NCBI RefSeq assembly: GCF_900217815.1
Contig: NZ_OBMT01000004.1
Coordinates: 154,957-218,956 of the forward strand
DNA length: 64,000 nucleotides
Origin: Rhodobacter maris
GTDB taxonomy: Bacteria; Pseudomonadota; Alphaproteobacteria; Rhodobacterales; Rhodobacteraceae
Reading direction: 5' to 3'
Part shown: positions 8,090 to 16,607 of the stretch, in pieces
How the letters are laid out: each line of letters opens with the position of its first letter
Position numbering within the stretch: position 1 is the first letter of the stretch
Notes under the pieces: model-generated
What the model was told of the DNA's origin: nothing
The model's input: only the letters and a program-made list of their open reading frames with translations
The model's database searches: none
Made by a program: the position numbers and the translations under genes

Positions 8090-8743
8090 ATGCTCGAGTT
8101 TAACAACGTCAGCAAGTCCTTCTGGACCGGAAAACAACGGAAGGTGATCCTCGATCAGGCCTCGTTCCGGGTCGAACTGGGGAATTCGCTTGGCATCCTT
8201 GCGCCCAACGGCGCGGGCAAGACCACGATCATCAACATGATGGCCGGGCTCGAAAAACCCGATGAGGGGGAGATCCGCAAGAGTTGCCGGGTGTCGTTTC
8301 CGCTCGGCTTCATGGGCGGGGTGGTGAACCGCCACACCGCGCGCGAGAATGTGCGGTATATCGCAAGGCTCTATGAGCTCGACCCCGATTATGTCGAGGC
8401 TTTCTGCCGCTGGCTTTGCGGCATCGAGGAATATTTCGACATGCCGGTCGGCACCTACAGCCAGGGCATGCGATCGCGGCTGACGTTTTCGCTGCTGCTC
8501 GCGCTCGAATTCGACATTTATCTGATCGACGAGGGCATGCCCTCGACCACCGATGTGGAGTTCAATCGCAAGGCAGGCTCGATCCTGCGCGACCGGCTCC
8601 AGGATGCCACTGTCGTCGTCGTCTCGCACCAGGCCAGCACGCTGGAGAAATTCTGCCGCAGCGCGGCGGTGCTGCGCGACGGCCAGCTTTACCTGTTCGA
8701 CACGCTCGAAGAAGCAAAACGGATGTATGATTACCATGCCTAA
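8090..8743 (+). CDS. kpsT: Capsular polysaccharide ABC transporter ATPase, KpsT-like
   Basis: A 217-residue ATP-binding protein of the KpsT/CtrD/BexA family, which drives export of a lipid-anchored capsular polysaccharide across the inner membrane. It has Walker A APNGAGKTT (residues 38-46), the ABC signature YSQGMRSR (123-130), Walker B ending in Asp147-Glu148 and the switch His180. The Walker A motif begins with Ala rather than Gly. The start MLEFNNVSKSF matches the family; an in-frame ATG at 8042 would add 16 unrelated residues. It overlaps the kpsE-like gene by 8 bases. No kpsM-like permease gene is adjacent. Confidence 0.88.
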   Translation: MLEFNNVSKSFWTGKQRKVILDQASFRVELGNSLGILAPNGAGKTTIINMMAGLEKPDEGEIRKSCRVSFPLGFMGGVVNRHTARENVRYIARLYELDPDYVEAFCRWLCGIEEYFDMPVGTYSQGMRSRLTFSLLLALEFDIYLIDEGMPSTTDVEFNRKAGSILRDRLQDATVVVVSHQASTLEKFCRSAAVLRDGQLYLFDTLEEAKRMYDYHA

Positions 8744-10601
8744 GGCCGCACGTTACCGCATCCGCATCGCCAGTGCCGAGGATCCGGCCCCCCTCGCCGC
8801 TCCGGAGCCGGCGATCCGGCGAAATGCGCTCGAAACCATGTTGCGCCGCCGGGCCGAGGCCGCCGGGCCGAACGCGGCCACGCTCCCTGCCGCGAACCAG
8901 CCCGCCCCCTCGGTCGATCCGATGCGCCTGTTCGAGCCGCAAGACGATGGCTTCGGCGATCAGGTCTTTCCCACCGCCGCGCCGCGCAAGGCCGATGAGA
9001 CCGGCACGGAAGACGGCGCCGCAGCCGGGGTGAAGCCGCAAGACGCGGCGGAACCGCAGATCCTCGCGCCGAAGGAGCAAACCTCCGAAGAGGAGATCGA
9101 GGCGATCCGCGCCGAGGGGCTGACGGGGCGGCAATTGCGGCTCGCGCGCCGCACCGCGCAAAAACATGGAATCGAGGCCACGTCTGATTTTGAGGCGGTG
9201 CGGATCCTGCGTCGGCGCGGCATCGATCCGTTCGACCGCGGCGCGCTGCTCGCGCTAGAAAAGGCGAACGAGGTGGCGGTGGCAGAGGCGACCGCGCGCG
9301 CGATCCCCGCTCTCGCGACGCAGGGCTCCACCGGCTCGCAGGCGCTTGCCCGGATCGAGAGTGCGGGGGCCGATTCTCGCGTGCAACTGCCGCAGACCAC
9401 ATCGGGCGCACCGCTTCCCGCGCCGCAGGGCGCACCTCTCGACGAGGGCGCACGGGCCCGCGAAATCATCCGCATCCAGCGCGACATCGCCAAACGCCGC
9501 CGCCACCGGCTGGCCCTTCTGGCCGCGCGACTGGCCTTCTTCGTGTTTTTGCCGACGCTGATCGCGGGCTGGTACTACTTTGTCATCGCCACGCCGATGT
9601 ATGCGACGAAAACCGAATTCGTGATCCAGAAAGCCGATGGCATGTCGGGCGCTTCGGGGCTCGGCTCGCTCTTCTCCGGCACCCAGCTCGCCACCAACCA
9701 GGATTCGGTGACGGTGCAGAGCTTCCTGCAATCACGCGACGCGATGATGCGGCTCGAGGCTGACAAGCATTTCAAGGAGCATTTCGCGCAGCCCGGCATC
9801 GACCCGCTGCAACGGCTCGACACCGATGCCACCAACGAGGCGGCCTACAAGGTCTTCAAACGCAATGTGAAAATCGGTTACGATCCGTCCGAGGGGGTGG
9901 TGCGGATGGAGGTTGTTGCCGCTGATCCGGCCGTGTCGAAGGCGTTTTCCGAAGCGCTGATCTCCTATGCCGAGGAACAGGTCGACAAACTCACCTCGCG
10001 GCTGCGCGAAGACCAGATGCGCGGCGCCCGGGAAAGCTATGCCGATGCCGAGGCAAAAGTCTTTGCCGCCCAGGCAAAAGTGCTCGATCTGCAAGAGAAG
10101 GTGGGCATCCTCGACCCGCTGGCCGAGAGCAGCGCGGTGATGAGCCAGGTGACGGCTTTCGAGACCGAATTGCAGAAGAAACGGCTCGAACTCGGCCAGC
10201 TTCTGGATAACGCCAGCCCGAGCCAGGCGCGCGTGGCCGGGGTGAAAGGCGATATCGCCCGGCTTGAGGGGCTGATTGTCGATCTGCGCAAGCAGCTCAC
10301 CGAACGCACCGGCTCGACCGAATCGCTCGCAGCCGTCACCGGGCAGTTGCGCATCGCCGAAGCGGAGCTGGCCACGCGCCAGCAATTGCTCGCGGCCGCC
10401 GCACAACAGATGGAGGTGGCGCGGATCGAGGCGAACAAGCAGGTGCGCTACCTTGAGACAGGCGTGCGGCCGGTGGCGCCGGATGAACCCACCTATCCGC
10501 GCGCTTTCGAGGATACGCTGCTGGCCTTTCTGATCTTTTCGGGTATTTACCTGATGCTGTCGCTGACCGCCTCGATCCTGCGCGAACAGGTTTCGAGCTG
10601 A
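8736..10601 (+). CDS. kpsE: Capsule export inner-membrane protein, KpsE/CtrB-like, with long N-terminal extension
   Basis: A 621-residue polysaccharide co-polymerase-type protein. The family core runs from about residue 258: a first membrane helix (FFVFLPTLIAGWYYFVIAT), the motif YATKTEFVIQ, a periplasmic region with coiled coils (about 425-575), the PxxPTYPR-like VAPDEPTYPR and a second membrane helix (about 594-616). Residues 1-255, a proline- and acid-rich cytoplasmic extension, are absent from E. coli KpsE (about 380 residues) but are seen in some Rhodobacterales homologues. The protein would link the KpsT-driven transporter to the outer-membrane export channel. It is translationally coupled to kpsT. 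Confidence 0.85.
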   Translation: MPKAARYRIRIASAEDPAPLAAPEPAIRRNALETMLRRRAEAAGPNAATLPAANQPAPSVDPMRLFEPQDDGFGDQVFPTAAPRKADETGTEDGAAAGVKPQDAAEPQILAPKEQTSEEEIEAIRAEGLTGRQLRLARRTAQKHGIEATSDFEAVRILRRRGIDPFDRGALLALEKANEVAVAEATARAIPALATQGSTGSQALARIESAGADSRVQLPQTTSGAPLPAPQGAPLDEGARAREIIRIQRDIAKRRRHRLALLAARLAFFVFLPTLIAGWYYFVIATPMYATKTEFVIQKADGMSGASGLGSLFSGTQLATNQDSVTVQSFLQSRDAMMRLEADKHFKEHFAQPGIDPLQRLDTDATNEAAYKVFKRNVKIGYDPSEGVVRMEVVAADPAVSKAFSEALISYAEEQVDKLTSRLREDQMRGARESYADAEAKVFAAQAKVLDLQEKVGILDPLAESSAVMSQVTAFETELQKKRLELGQLLDNASPSQARVAGVKGDIARLEGLIVDLRKQLTERTGSTESLAAVTGQLRIAEAELATRQQLLAAAAQQMEVARIEANKQVRYLETGVRPVAPDEPTYPRAFEDTLLAFLIFSGIYLMLSLTASILREQVSS

Positions 10602-10631
10602 ACGGCCGGCCCTAGACCCTCAGGAGGCCCC

Positions 10632-11465
10632 ATGAAGACGATAGCCCTCGACCGGCTGCGCATCGGCAACGACCAGCCGCTCACCGTGATCGCGGGGCCC
10701 TGCCAGCTCGAAAGCCTCGCCCATGCGATGATGATCGCGGAGCGGATGGCAGAGATCTGCGCCGCCAACGGGGCGCAGTTCATCTTCAAGGGCAGCTATG
10801 ACAAGGCCAACCGCACCAGCCTCAAAGGCAAGCGCGGGCTCGGGCTGGATGCCGGGCTTGCGGTGCTGGAGACGGTGCGCGCCAAGCTCGGCTGCCCGGT
10901 GCTGACCGACATCCACGATGCGGAACAGGCGCGCGTGGTGGCGCAAGTGGTCGATGTGATCCAGATCCCGGCCTTTCTCTGCCGCCAGACCGACCTTTTG
11001 CTCGCCGCGGGCGATACCGGGCGGGTGGTGAACATCAAGAAGGGCCAGTTCCTCGCGCCCTGGGACATGCCGAATGTGGCCGAAAAGGTCGCCTCGACCG
11101 GCAATGAGCGGATCCTGCTCACCGAGCGCGGGAGTTCTTTCGGCTACAACACGCTCGTGGCCGACATGCGCGGCCTGCCGACGATGATGAAGACCGGCTA
11201 TCCGGTGATCATGGATGCAACCCATTCGGTGCAGCAACCCGGCGGGCTCGGCGGCGCCTCGGGCGGGCAGCGCGAGATGGCGCCGGTGATGGCGCGCGCC
11301 GCGGTGAGCCTTGGCATCGCCGGGGTCTTCATAGAAACACATGAGGCCCCCGACACGGCCCCCTCGGACGGGCCGAACATGATCGCGCTGGATCAGATGC
11401 CGAAGCTGATGGCCTCGCTGATGGCCTTTGATCGGCTCGCGAAAGAAGACCCGATCCGCCTCTAA
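10632..11465 (+). CDS. kdsA: 3-deoxy-8-phosphooctulonate synthase KdsA
   Basis: A 277-residue KDO-8-phosphate synthase, which condenses phosphoenolpyruvate with arabinose-5-phosphate to make the precursor of Kdo for lipopolysaccharide or the poly-Kdo capsule linker. Family signatures are VIAGPCQLES near the N-terminus, FKGSYDKANRTS, VLTDIH, IQIPAFLCRQTDLL and GGASGGQREMAPV. Length equals the usual 275-285 residues. The ribosome binding site AGGAGG lies 5 bases upstream of the ATG. Its place 30 bases behind the capsule export genes suggests co-transcription and a role in capsule linker supply. Confidence 0.96.
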   Translation: MKTIALDRLRIGNDQPLTVIAGPCQLESLAHAMMIAERMAEICAANGAQFIFKGSYDKANRTSLKGKRGLGLDAGLAVLETVRAKLGCPVLTDIHDAEQARVVAQVVDVIQIPAFLCRQTDLLLAAGDTGRVVNIKKGQFLAPWDMPNVAEKVASTGNERILLTERGSSFGYNTLVADMRGLPTMMKTGYPVIMDATHSVQQPGGLGGASGGQREMAPVMARAAVSLGIAGVFIETHEAPDTAPSDGPNMIALDQMPKLMASLMAFDRLAKEDPIRL

Positions 11466-11473
11466 CCAAGTCT

Positions 11474-11490
11474 GCGGGGGCGCTGCCCGC
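11474..11490. terminator. Hairpin between convergent kdsA and baiN-like genes
   Basis: GCGGG and CCCGC arms around GGCGCTG fill the 25-base gap between two convergent stop codons. The core is a shortened version of the GGGGGCGCTGCCCCC repeat found at 4955-4969 and 43145-43159. There is no T-tract. Confidence 0.45.
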
Positions 11491-12675
11491 TCAGATCACT
11501 TGCGCCGCCGCCCAGGCGGAAGACCAGGCCCACTGGAAATTATAGCCGCCGAGCCAGCCCGTCACATCGACCACCTCGCCGATGAAATGGAGCCCCGGGA
11601 TCGCCTTCGCTTCCAGCGTCTTCGCGTCGAGCGCCTCGGTCGCCACGCCGCCCACCGTCACCTCGGCGGTGCGGTAGCCCTCGCTGCCGACCGGGCGGAT
11701 CTGCCAGTCCTGTGCGCGGGAGACGAGCGGGCCGAGCGCGCGGTTGGAGAGATCGGCGAGCCGCCCGGAAACCCCCGACTCGGCCACCAGAACCTGCGCG
11801 AGCTTTTCCGGCAGGAGCCGCGCCAGCGCCGTCTGCACCGCGATCCGGCCGGTCTCGGCGCGGATCGCGGCGAGTTCGGCCACAAGGTCGCGACCCGGCG
11901 CGAGGTCGATGGTGAGCCCCTCCCCCGGCTGCCAGTAGCTCGAGGCCTGCAGGATCGCCGGGCCGGAGAGGCCGCGATGGGTGAAGAGCAGCGCCTCGTC
12001 AAAAACGCGCTTGGCCACGCGCACGCGTGCGGGCAAGCTGATGCCCGCCAGCGGCGCCGTGCGCGCCAGATCCTGCTCGGCAAAGGTGAGCGGCACGAGG
12101 CCGGGGCGGGTTTCGGTGACGCGGAGCCCAAAGCTTTCGGCAATCTTGTAACCAAGCCCGCTCGCGCCGATTTTCGGGATCGATTTGCCACCCGTGGCCA
12201 CGATCACCCGCGGCGCGCGCAACTCCCCCTCGGAGGTCCTCACCACGAAGCCCTCCGCCGCGCGGTCCACCGCCTCGACCGCCACGCCAAGGCGCAGCGC
12301 CCCCTCCGGCAGGGCGGCACAGAAATGCTCGACAAGCCGGTGCGCCTTGCCATCAAAGAAGAGCTGGCCCGAGTGTTTCTCATGCCAGGGGATGCCCGCC
12401 GCCTCGATCCGCGCGATCATGTCCCGCGCCGTGAAGCGCGACAGGGCCGAAAGCGCAAAGCGCGGATTTTCCGACAGGAATCGCTCTGGCGCGTTTTGAC
12501 GTGTCAGCGACTGGTTGGTGAAGTTGCATCGCCCGCCGCCGGAAATGCGGATCTTTTCCCCCGGCCGCGCGGCATGGTCGAGCACGACAACACGCCGCCC
12601 GCGCGCCGCGGCTTCAACGCCGCAAAAGAGCCCCGCCGCACCGGCGCCCAGGATGATTGCATCGAATGTACTCAT
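11491..12675 (-). CDS. FAD-dependent oxidoreductase, BaiN/HI0933 family
   Basis: A 394-residue flavoprotein of the HI0933/BaiN family. It has the N-terminal dinucleotide-binding motif GAGAAGLFCGVEAA, the family signature ISGGGRCNFTN (about residues 45-56) and the C-terminal FAD contact IGEVVDVTGWLGGYNFQWAWSSAWAAA-type segment. The physiological substrate is not established for most members. The start MSTFDAIILG is chosen because the frame upstream has no homology and a GGGG-type binding site precedes this ATG. It is convergent with kdsA. Confidence 0.88.
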   Translation of the reverse strand: MSTFDAIILGAGAAGLFCGVEAAARGRRVVVLDHAARPGEKIRISGGGRCNFTNQSLTRQNAPERFLSENPRFALSALSRFTARDMIARIEAAGIPWHEKHSGQLFFDGKAHRLVEHFCAALPEGALRLGVAVEAVDRAAEGFVVRTSEGELRAPRVIVATGGKSIPKIGASGLGYKIAESFGLRVTETRPGLVPLTFAEQDLARTAPLAGISLPARVRVAKRVFDEALLFTHRGLSGPAILQASSYWQPGEGLTIDLAPGRDLVAELAAIRAETGRIAVQTALARLLPEKLAQVLVAESGVSGRLADLSNRALGPLVSRAQDWQIRPVGSEGYRTAEVTVGGVATEALDAKTLEAKAIPGLHFIGEVVDVTGWLGGYNFQWAWSSAWAAAQVI

Positions 12676-12774
12676 TCCCCGTGCCTGCCTGCGCGCGCGC
12701 GAAAAGGCAACGAATTTCGCGCATTTTCCTCTTGCGCGCCCCATCGGCCTTGGCTAAACACCGCCGCACAGAGT

Positions 12775-12849
<75 letters not shown>

Positions 12850-12927
12850 ACTCTCCCGGATCAGCGTTGAAGAACAGATCCCTTGCCCTTGCGGCCCGGG
12901 CATTCTGGGGGCAGTTTGCACAAAGGG

Positions 12928-13134
12928 TTACTCGACACCCCGTGCATCTCTTTCGAACCCGAAGCGGCAAAGACCTCGCCAGCGACTTTGAGAAGCCCCC
13001 CGTTCTCGCTCCAACGCTCCCGCCGGTTGTAGAGTGTCTTGGCAGGACCAGACGACAGTCCAGTGGACCGTCGCCCCGACGAACGGCTTCAGACGCTCGA
13101 TCTGCACTTCGGCTAGCCAATAAAGATTGCTCAT
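12928..13134 (-). pseudogene. IS5-family transposase remnant
   Basis: The minus strand starts like a transposase (MSNLYWLAEVQIERLKPFV), then loses the frame. After an internal deletion, another frame resumes with KTLYNRRERWSENGG, a block found about 60 residues further on in intact IS5-group transposases. The DDE catalytic part is missing. The leader (13135-13200) closely matches the leader of the transposase that begins at 63925. The element is dead but marks a former insertion beside tRNA-Gln. Confidence 0.8.
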
Positions 13135-13282
13135 GATCAGGTCTCCCTGCGGTGCCTGAATCACGCCGGATACCTGAAATCAATGGGCCTAGCGCTCAGG
13201 CTTGGGGGACGGCGTAGACCTGCGTCACGGTCCGCGCAGAGCGAACCTGTCATGAAAGCTTCACGCGACACCTAGTAAAAAA

Positions 13283-13304
13283 TCCATTATTCCTAAATTA
13301 TGGA
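13283..13304. promoter_or_regulatory. Putative ArsR operator overlapping the start codon
   Basis: The dyad TCCATNATT-N4-AATNATGGA overlaps the ATG of the arsR-arsC fusion at 13300. No Shine-Dalgarno is visible upstream, so the message may be leaderless. Autoregulation by the ArsR domain would be the simplest reading. Confidence 0.55.
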
Positions 13305-14130
13305 ACATACGATCGCCCCCGCCTTTGCCTGCCTTGGCCATCCCGGCCGCCTTGCCGTGTTTCGGCTTCTCATGCGCTTTGCGCCGCAGGGCGTGCGGCC
13401 CACCGAAATCGCCGCCGCGCTGGGGCTGAAGCAGAACACGCTCTCGCATCATCTGGCTGACCTCACCGCCTGCTCTCTGGTGCAGGTGCGCCGCGAGGGG
13501 CGCTCGCTGTTCTACGCCGTCGATCTGCACAAAACCGAAGCGCTGATCGGCTACCTCGCGCTCGATCTGGGCCGTGCCCGCCCCGACCTGATGCCCAAAG
13601 CCCTCAGCCAAAAGGCAAATCTCATGCCCGACACCGCCTTTAACGTGCTGTTCATCTGTTCGGGAAATTCTGCCCGCTCAATCTTTGCCGAGGCGCTTCT
13701 GCGCGATCTTGGCGGGGCAAGGTTCATCGCCCATTCGGCGGGCACAAGGCCCGGCACCACGATCAACCCCTTTGCGCTCGAGGTGCTCGCGCGCAATGGA
13801 CATGACACCGCCGGCCTGCGCGCCAAGCATCTGTCCGAGTTTCAAGGCCCTGCCGCGCCGCACATGAATTTCGTCTTCACCGTTTGCGATACGGCAGCCG
13901 CCGAGGACTGCCCGCCCTGGCCCGGCCAGCCGATCACCGGCCATTGGGGCCTGCCCGACCCGGTGAAGGCCACCGGCACCGAAGCGGAAAAGGCGCTCGT
14001 CTTCGCGCAGACCTATGGCGCGCTGCGGGCCCGCATCGCGGCCTTTGTCGAACTGCCCTTCGACACGCTCGACCGTCTTGCCCTGCAAACCCGCGTCGAT
14101 ACGATCGGCACAACGCTTGAAAAGGACTGA
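13300..14130 (+). CDS. ArsR regulator fused to arsenate reductase ArsC
   Basis: A 276-residue two-domain protein. Residues 1 to about 100 are a winged-helix ArsR/SmtB repressor (HTH around 33-72, including [13 protein letters not shown]). Residues 112 to about 265 are a low-molecular-weight-phosphatase-type arsenate reductase with P-loop Cys120-SGNSAR126, Cys196 (VFTVCD), Cys204 and the Asp of GLPDP (Asp220). It should sense arsenite and reduce arsenate. The usual ELCVC metal site is absent; only Cys11 and Cys58 are available in the regulator part, so the sensing residues are unclear. It is followed 2 bases later by the GAPDH gene. Confidence 0.9.
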   Translation: MEHTIAPAFACLGHPGRLAVFRLLMRFAPQGVRPTEIAAALGLKQNTLSHHLADLTACSLVQVRREGRSLFYAVDLHKTEALIGYLALDLGRARPDLMPKALSQKANLMPDTAFNVLFICSGNSARSIFAEALLRDLGGARFIAHSAGTRPGTTINPFALEVLARNGHDTAGLRAKHLSEFQGPAAPHMNFVFTVCDTAAAEDCPPWPGQPITGHWGLPDPVKATGTEAEKALVFAQTYGALRARIAAFVELPFDTLDRLALQTRVDTIGTTLEKD

Positions 14131-14132
14131 CC

Positions 14133-15140
14133 ATGGCCAGAATTGCGATCAACGGCCTTGGCCGGATGGGCAAACTCGTGCTGCGGCGGCTGGTCGATCT
14201 GGGCCATGCCTCCGAGATCGTGCTTTTGAATGACGCGGTGGGCGATGCCGAAACCCATGCGCTGCTTCTGGAATTCGACACAGTGCATGGCCGCTGGGCT
14301 CCCCCCGTTGCGGCCACCGAAGGCGGGCTGGAGATCGCGGGGCAGCGCATCCCCCTGACGCGGGAAAAGACGCTTGAGGCCCTGCCCCTGGCCGCGCTGG
14401 GGGTCGAGCTGGTGCTCGATTGCACCGGCCATTTCAAAAGCGCCGCTACGCTTGCCCCCTATTTCGACGCGGGCGTGCGCAAGGTCGTGGTCTCTGCCCC
14501 GGTCAAGGACGCAGGCGCGCTGAACCTCGTCTACGGCATCAATCACGCGCTTTACGACGGCAGCCAGCGGCTCATCACCGCAGCGTCCTGCACCACGAAC
14601 TGCCTCGCCCCGGTCGTGAAGGTGATCCACGAAGCCCTTGGGATCAAACACGGATCGATCACCACGCTGCATGACGTGACGAATACGCAAACGATCGTGG
14701 ACCGCCCCGCCAAGGACATGCGCCGGGCGCGCTCGGCGCTGATGAACCTCATTCCCACCACCACCGGTTCGGCCACGGCGATCACGTTGATCTATCCCGA
14801 GCTGAAGGGCCGGCTCAATGGCCATGCGGTGCGGGTGCCGCTCATGAATGCCTCGCTCACCGACTGCGTCTTCGAACTCGACCGCCCGACCACCGTGGCC
14901 GAGGTGAACGACCTCTTGCAAGCCGCTGCCGAAGGAGCGTTGAAGGGCATTCTCGGCTTCGAGACGCGCCCGCTCGTGTCGTCGGATTTCACCAACGACT
15001 CGCGCTCGGCCATCATCGACGCGCCCTCGACGATGGTGGTGAACGGCACGCAGTTGAAGCTTTACGCCTGGTATGACAACGAATGGGGCTATGTCTGCCG
15101 TCTGGCCGATATCGCCCGGATGGTTGCGAGGTCGCTGTGA
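14133..15140 (+). CDS. ArsJ-associated glyceraldehyde-3-phosphate dehydrogenase
   Basis: A 335-residue type I GAPDH with the N-terminal NAD motif [10 protein letters not shown] and the active-site Cys153 in SCTTNCLAP. Other signatures are NPTTTGSA-like [10 protein letters not shown] and the C-terminal WYDNEWGYV. Its position between arsR-arsC and arsJ marks it as the dedicated enzyme that uses arsenate in place of phosphate. The product, 1-arseno-3-phosphoglycerate, is exported by ArsJ and then falls apart (established pathway). Its stop codon overlaps the arsJ GTG start. Confidence 0.93.
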   Translation: MARIAINGLGRMGKLVLRRLVDLGHASEIVLLNDAVGDAETHALLLEFDTVHGRWAPPVAATEGGLEIAGQRIPLTREKTLEALPLAALGVELVLDCTGHFKSAATLAPYFDAGVRKVVVSAPVKDAGALNLVYGINHALYDGSQRLITAASCTTNCLAPVVKVIHEALGIKHGSITTLHDVTNTQTIVDRPAKDMRRARSALMNLIPTTTGSATAITLIYPELKGRLNGHAVRVPLMNASLTDCVFELDRPTTVAEVNDLLQAAAEGALKGILGFETRPLVSSDFTNDSRSAIIDAPSTMVVNGTQLKLYAWYDNEWGYVCRLADIARMVARSL

Positions 15141-16405
15141 GCGCAAACCCGATCCGCGCCTATGCTGCCGTCACCGCCGCCTATTGGGCCTTCATGCTCA
15201 CCGATGGCGCGCTCAGGATGCTGGTGCTGTTGCAGTTCAACGGCCTCGGCTTCAGCCCGGTGGCGCTGGCCTGGCTCTTCCTGCTTTACGAGGTCGCCGG
15301 CATCGCCACCAACCTAGGCGCAGGGTGGCTGGCTGCGCGCTTCGGCCTGGCCGCCACGCTCTACGGCGGGCTCGGGCTGCAAGTGGCGGCGCTGGTCGCG
15401 CTCGCGCAGCTTGATCCGGGCTGGTCGATCCCCGCCTCGGTCGCCTTCGTGATGGCGGTGCAGGGCGTTTCGGGCGTGGCCAAGGATCTGGCGAAAATGT
15501 CGTCGAAATCGGCGGTGAAACTGCTCGCCCCCGCCGGGGACGGCGGGCTTTTTCGCTGGGTCGCGGCGCTCACCGGCTCGAAGAACGCGGTGAAGGGGCT
15601 GGGCTTCTTCCTTGGTGCGGCACTGCTGGCGCTCGCGGGGTTCAAACCGGCGATCTGGGGCATGGCGGGGCTGCTGGCGGCGATCCTGATCGCGGTGGTG
15701 GCGTTCCTGCCCGCGGGCCTGCCGGGGCGGATGAAATCCTCGGAGGCTTGGGGGGGCTGGCGGTCGCAGGACCCGCGCGTGAACCGGCTTTCGCTCGCCC
15801 GGATGTTCCTGTTCGGCGCCCGCGATGTCTGGTTCGTCGTCGGGATACCGGTTTATTTTCAGGCTGTTCTGTCCGATGGCACTCTTGAGGGTCGGCGCGA
15901 GGCGTTCTTCCTCACCGGGGGCTTCATGGCGCTCTGGATCATCGGTTATGGCGCGGTGCAAGCGCTTGCGCCACGTCTCCTCGGTGCGAAATCCCAGCCC
16001 GAAGCCGCGATCACGGCAAGGGCGATCCGCTGGGCGCTTTATCTTGTCCCGATCCCCTTCGCGCTCGCAGTGGCCGTCTTCATGGCGGGAACTCCCGCGC
16101 CCTGGCTGACGGCAACGATCCTCGTCGGGCTGATGCTCTTCGGCTTCGTCTTCGCGATCAATTCCTCCGTGCATTCCTACCTGATCCTCGCCTTCGGCGA
16201 CGCCACCCGGATCACCCGCGACGTGGGCTTTTATTACATGGCCAATGCGGCGGGGCGGCTGATCGGCACGCTTTTGTCGGGCGTTAGTTACCAGATCGGC
16301 GGGCTGGCGCTGTGCCTTGCCACGGCAGGCGCGATGGCGGCGGCCAGCTGGTGGGCCGCAAGGCGGCTGGCCTGGCCGGCGCTGCCCGTGGCGCCGGGGG
16401 GCTGA
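15137..16405 (+). CDS. arsJ: Organoarsenical efflux MFS transporter ArsJ
   Basis: A 422-residue major-facilitator protein with about 12 hydrophobic helices. It begins [20 protein letters not shown] at a GTG whose last two bases are shared with the preceding TGA. The conserved ArsJ segment [17 protein letters not shown] lies near residue 115, and the helix containing [16 protein letters not shown] follows. It exports 1-arseno-3-phosphoglycerate made by the neighbouring GAPDH, giving arsenate resistance without an ArsB or Acr3 pump. It is the last gene of the arsenic operon. Confidence 0.92.
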   Translation: MSANPIRAYAAVTAAYWAFMLTDGALRMLVLLQFNGLGFSPVALAWLFLLYEVAGIATNLGAGWLAARFGLAATLYGGLGLQVAALVALAQLDPGWSIPASVAFVMAVQGVSGVAKDLAKMSSKSAVKLLAPAGDGGLFRWVAALTGSKNAVKGLGFFLGAALLALAGFKPAIWGMAGLLAAILIAVVAFLPAGLPGRMKSSEAWGGWRSQDPRVNRLSLARMFLFGARDVWFVVGIPVYFQAVLSDGTLEGRREAFFLTGGFMALWIIGYGAVQALAPRLLGAKSQPEAAITARAIRWALYLVPIPFALAVAVFMAGTPAPWLTATILVGLMLFGFVFAINSSVHSYLILAFGDATRITRDVGFYYMANAAGRLIGTLLSGVSYQIGGLALCLATAGAMAAASWWAARRLAWPALPVAPGG

Positions 16406-16465
16406 AGGCCGATCGGCAGACGATGGACCGGCGCGGCGCGACAAGCGGAGGGATGCCGACCAAGC

Positions 16466-16478
16466 TTCCCTTTGGGAA
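16466..16478. promoter_or_regulatory. Short dyad TTCCC-TTT-GGGAA upstream of the GGDEF-EAL gene
   Basis: A perfect 5-base inverted repeat in the 202-base gap between arsJ and the GGDEF-EAL gene. It could be an operator or a chance dyad; nothing else in the gap was recognised. Confidence 0.2.
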
Positions 16479-16607
16479 ACAATCCTGTAGACGCGAGAAA
16501 TCGGCAGCGATACCCTGACCTCCGGTGGCGCCATTCGCGTCGGCTTCGCCGGGTTCCTTCATGGGCGGTTGCGTCCAATTCTGTTTCGACATTTCAGGTG
16601 CATGTGA

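Noticed and set aside
15083..15136. Upstream ATG for arsJ
   Set aside because: It would add 18 residues read out of frame from the GAPDH gene; the GTG overlapping the GAPDH stop matches the family start.
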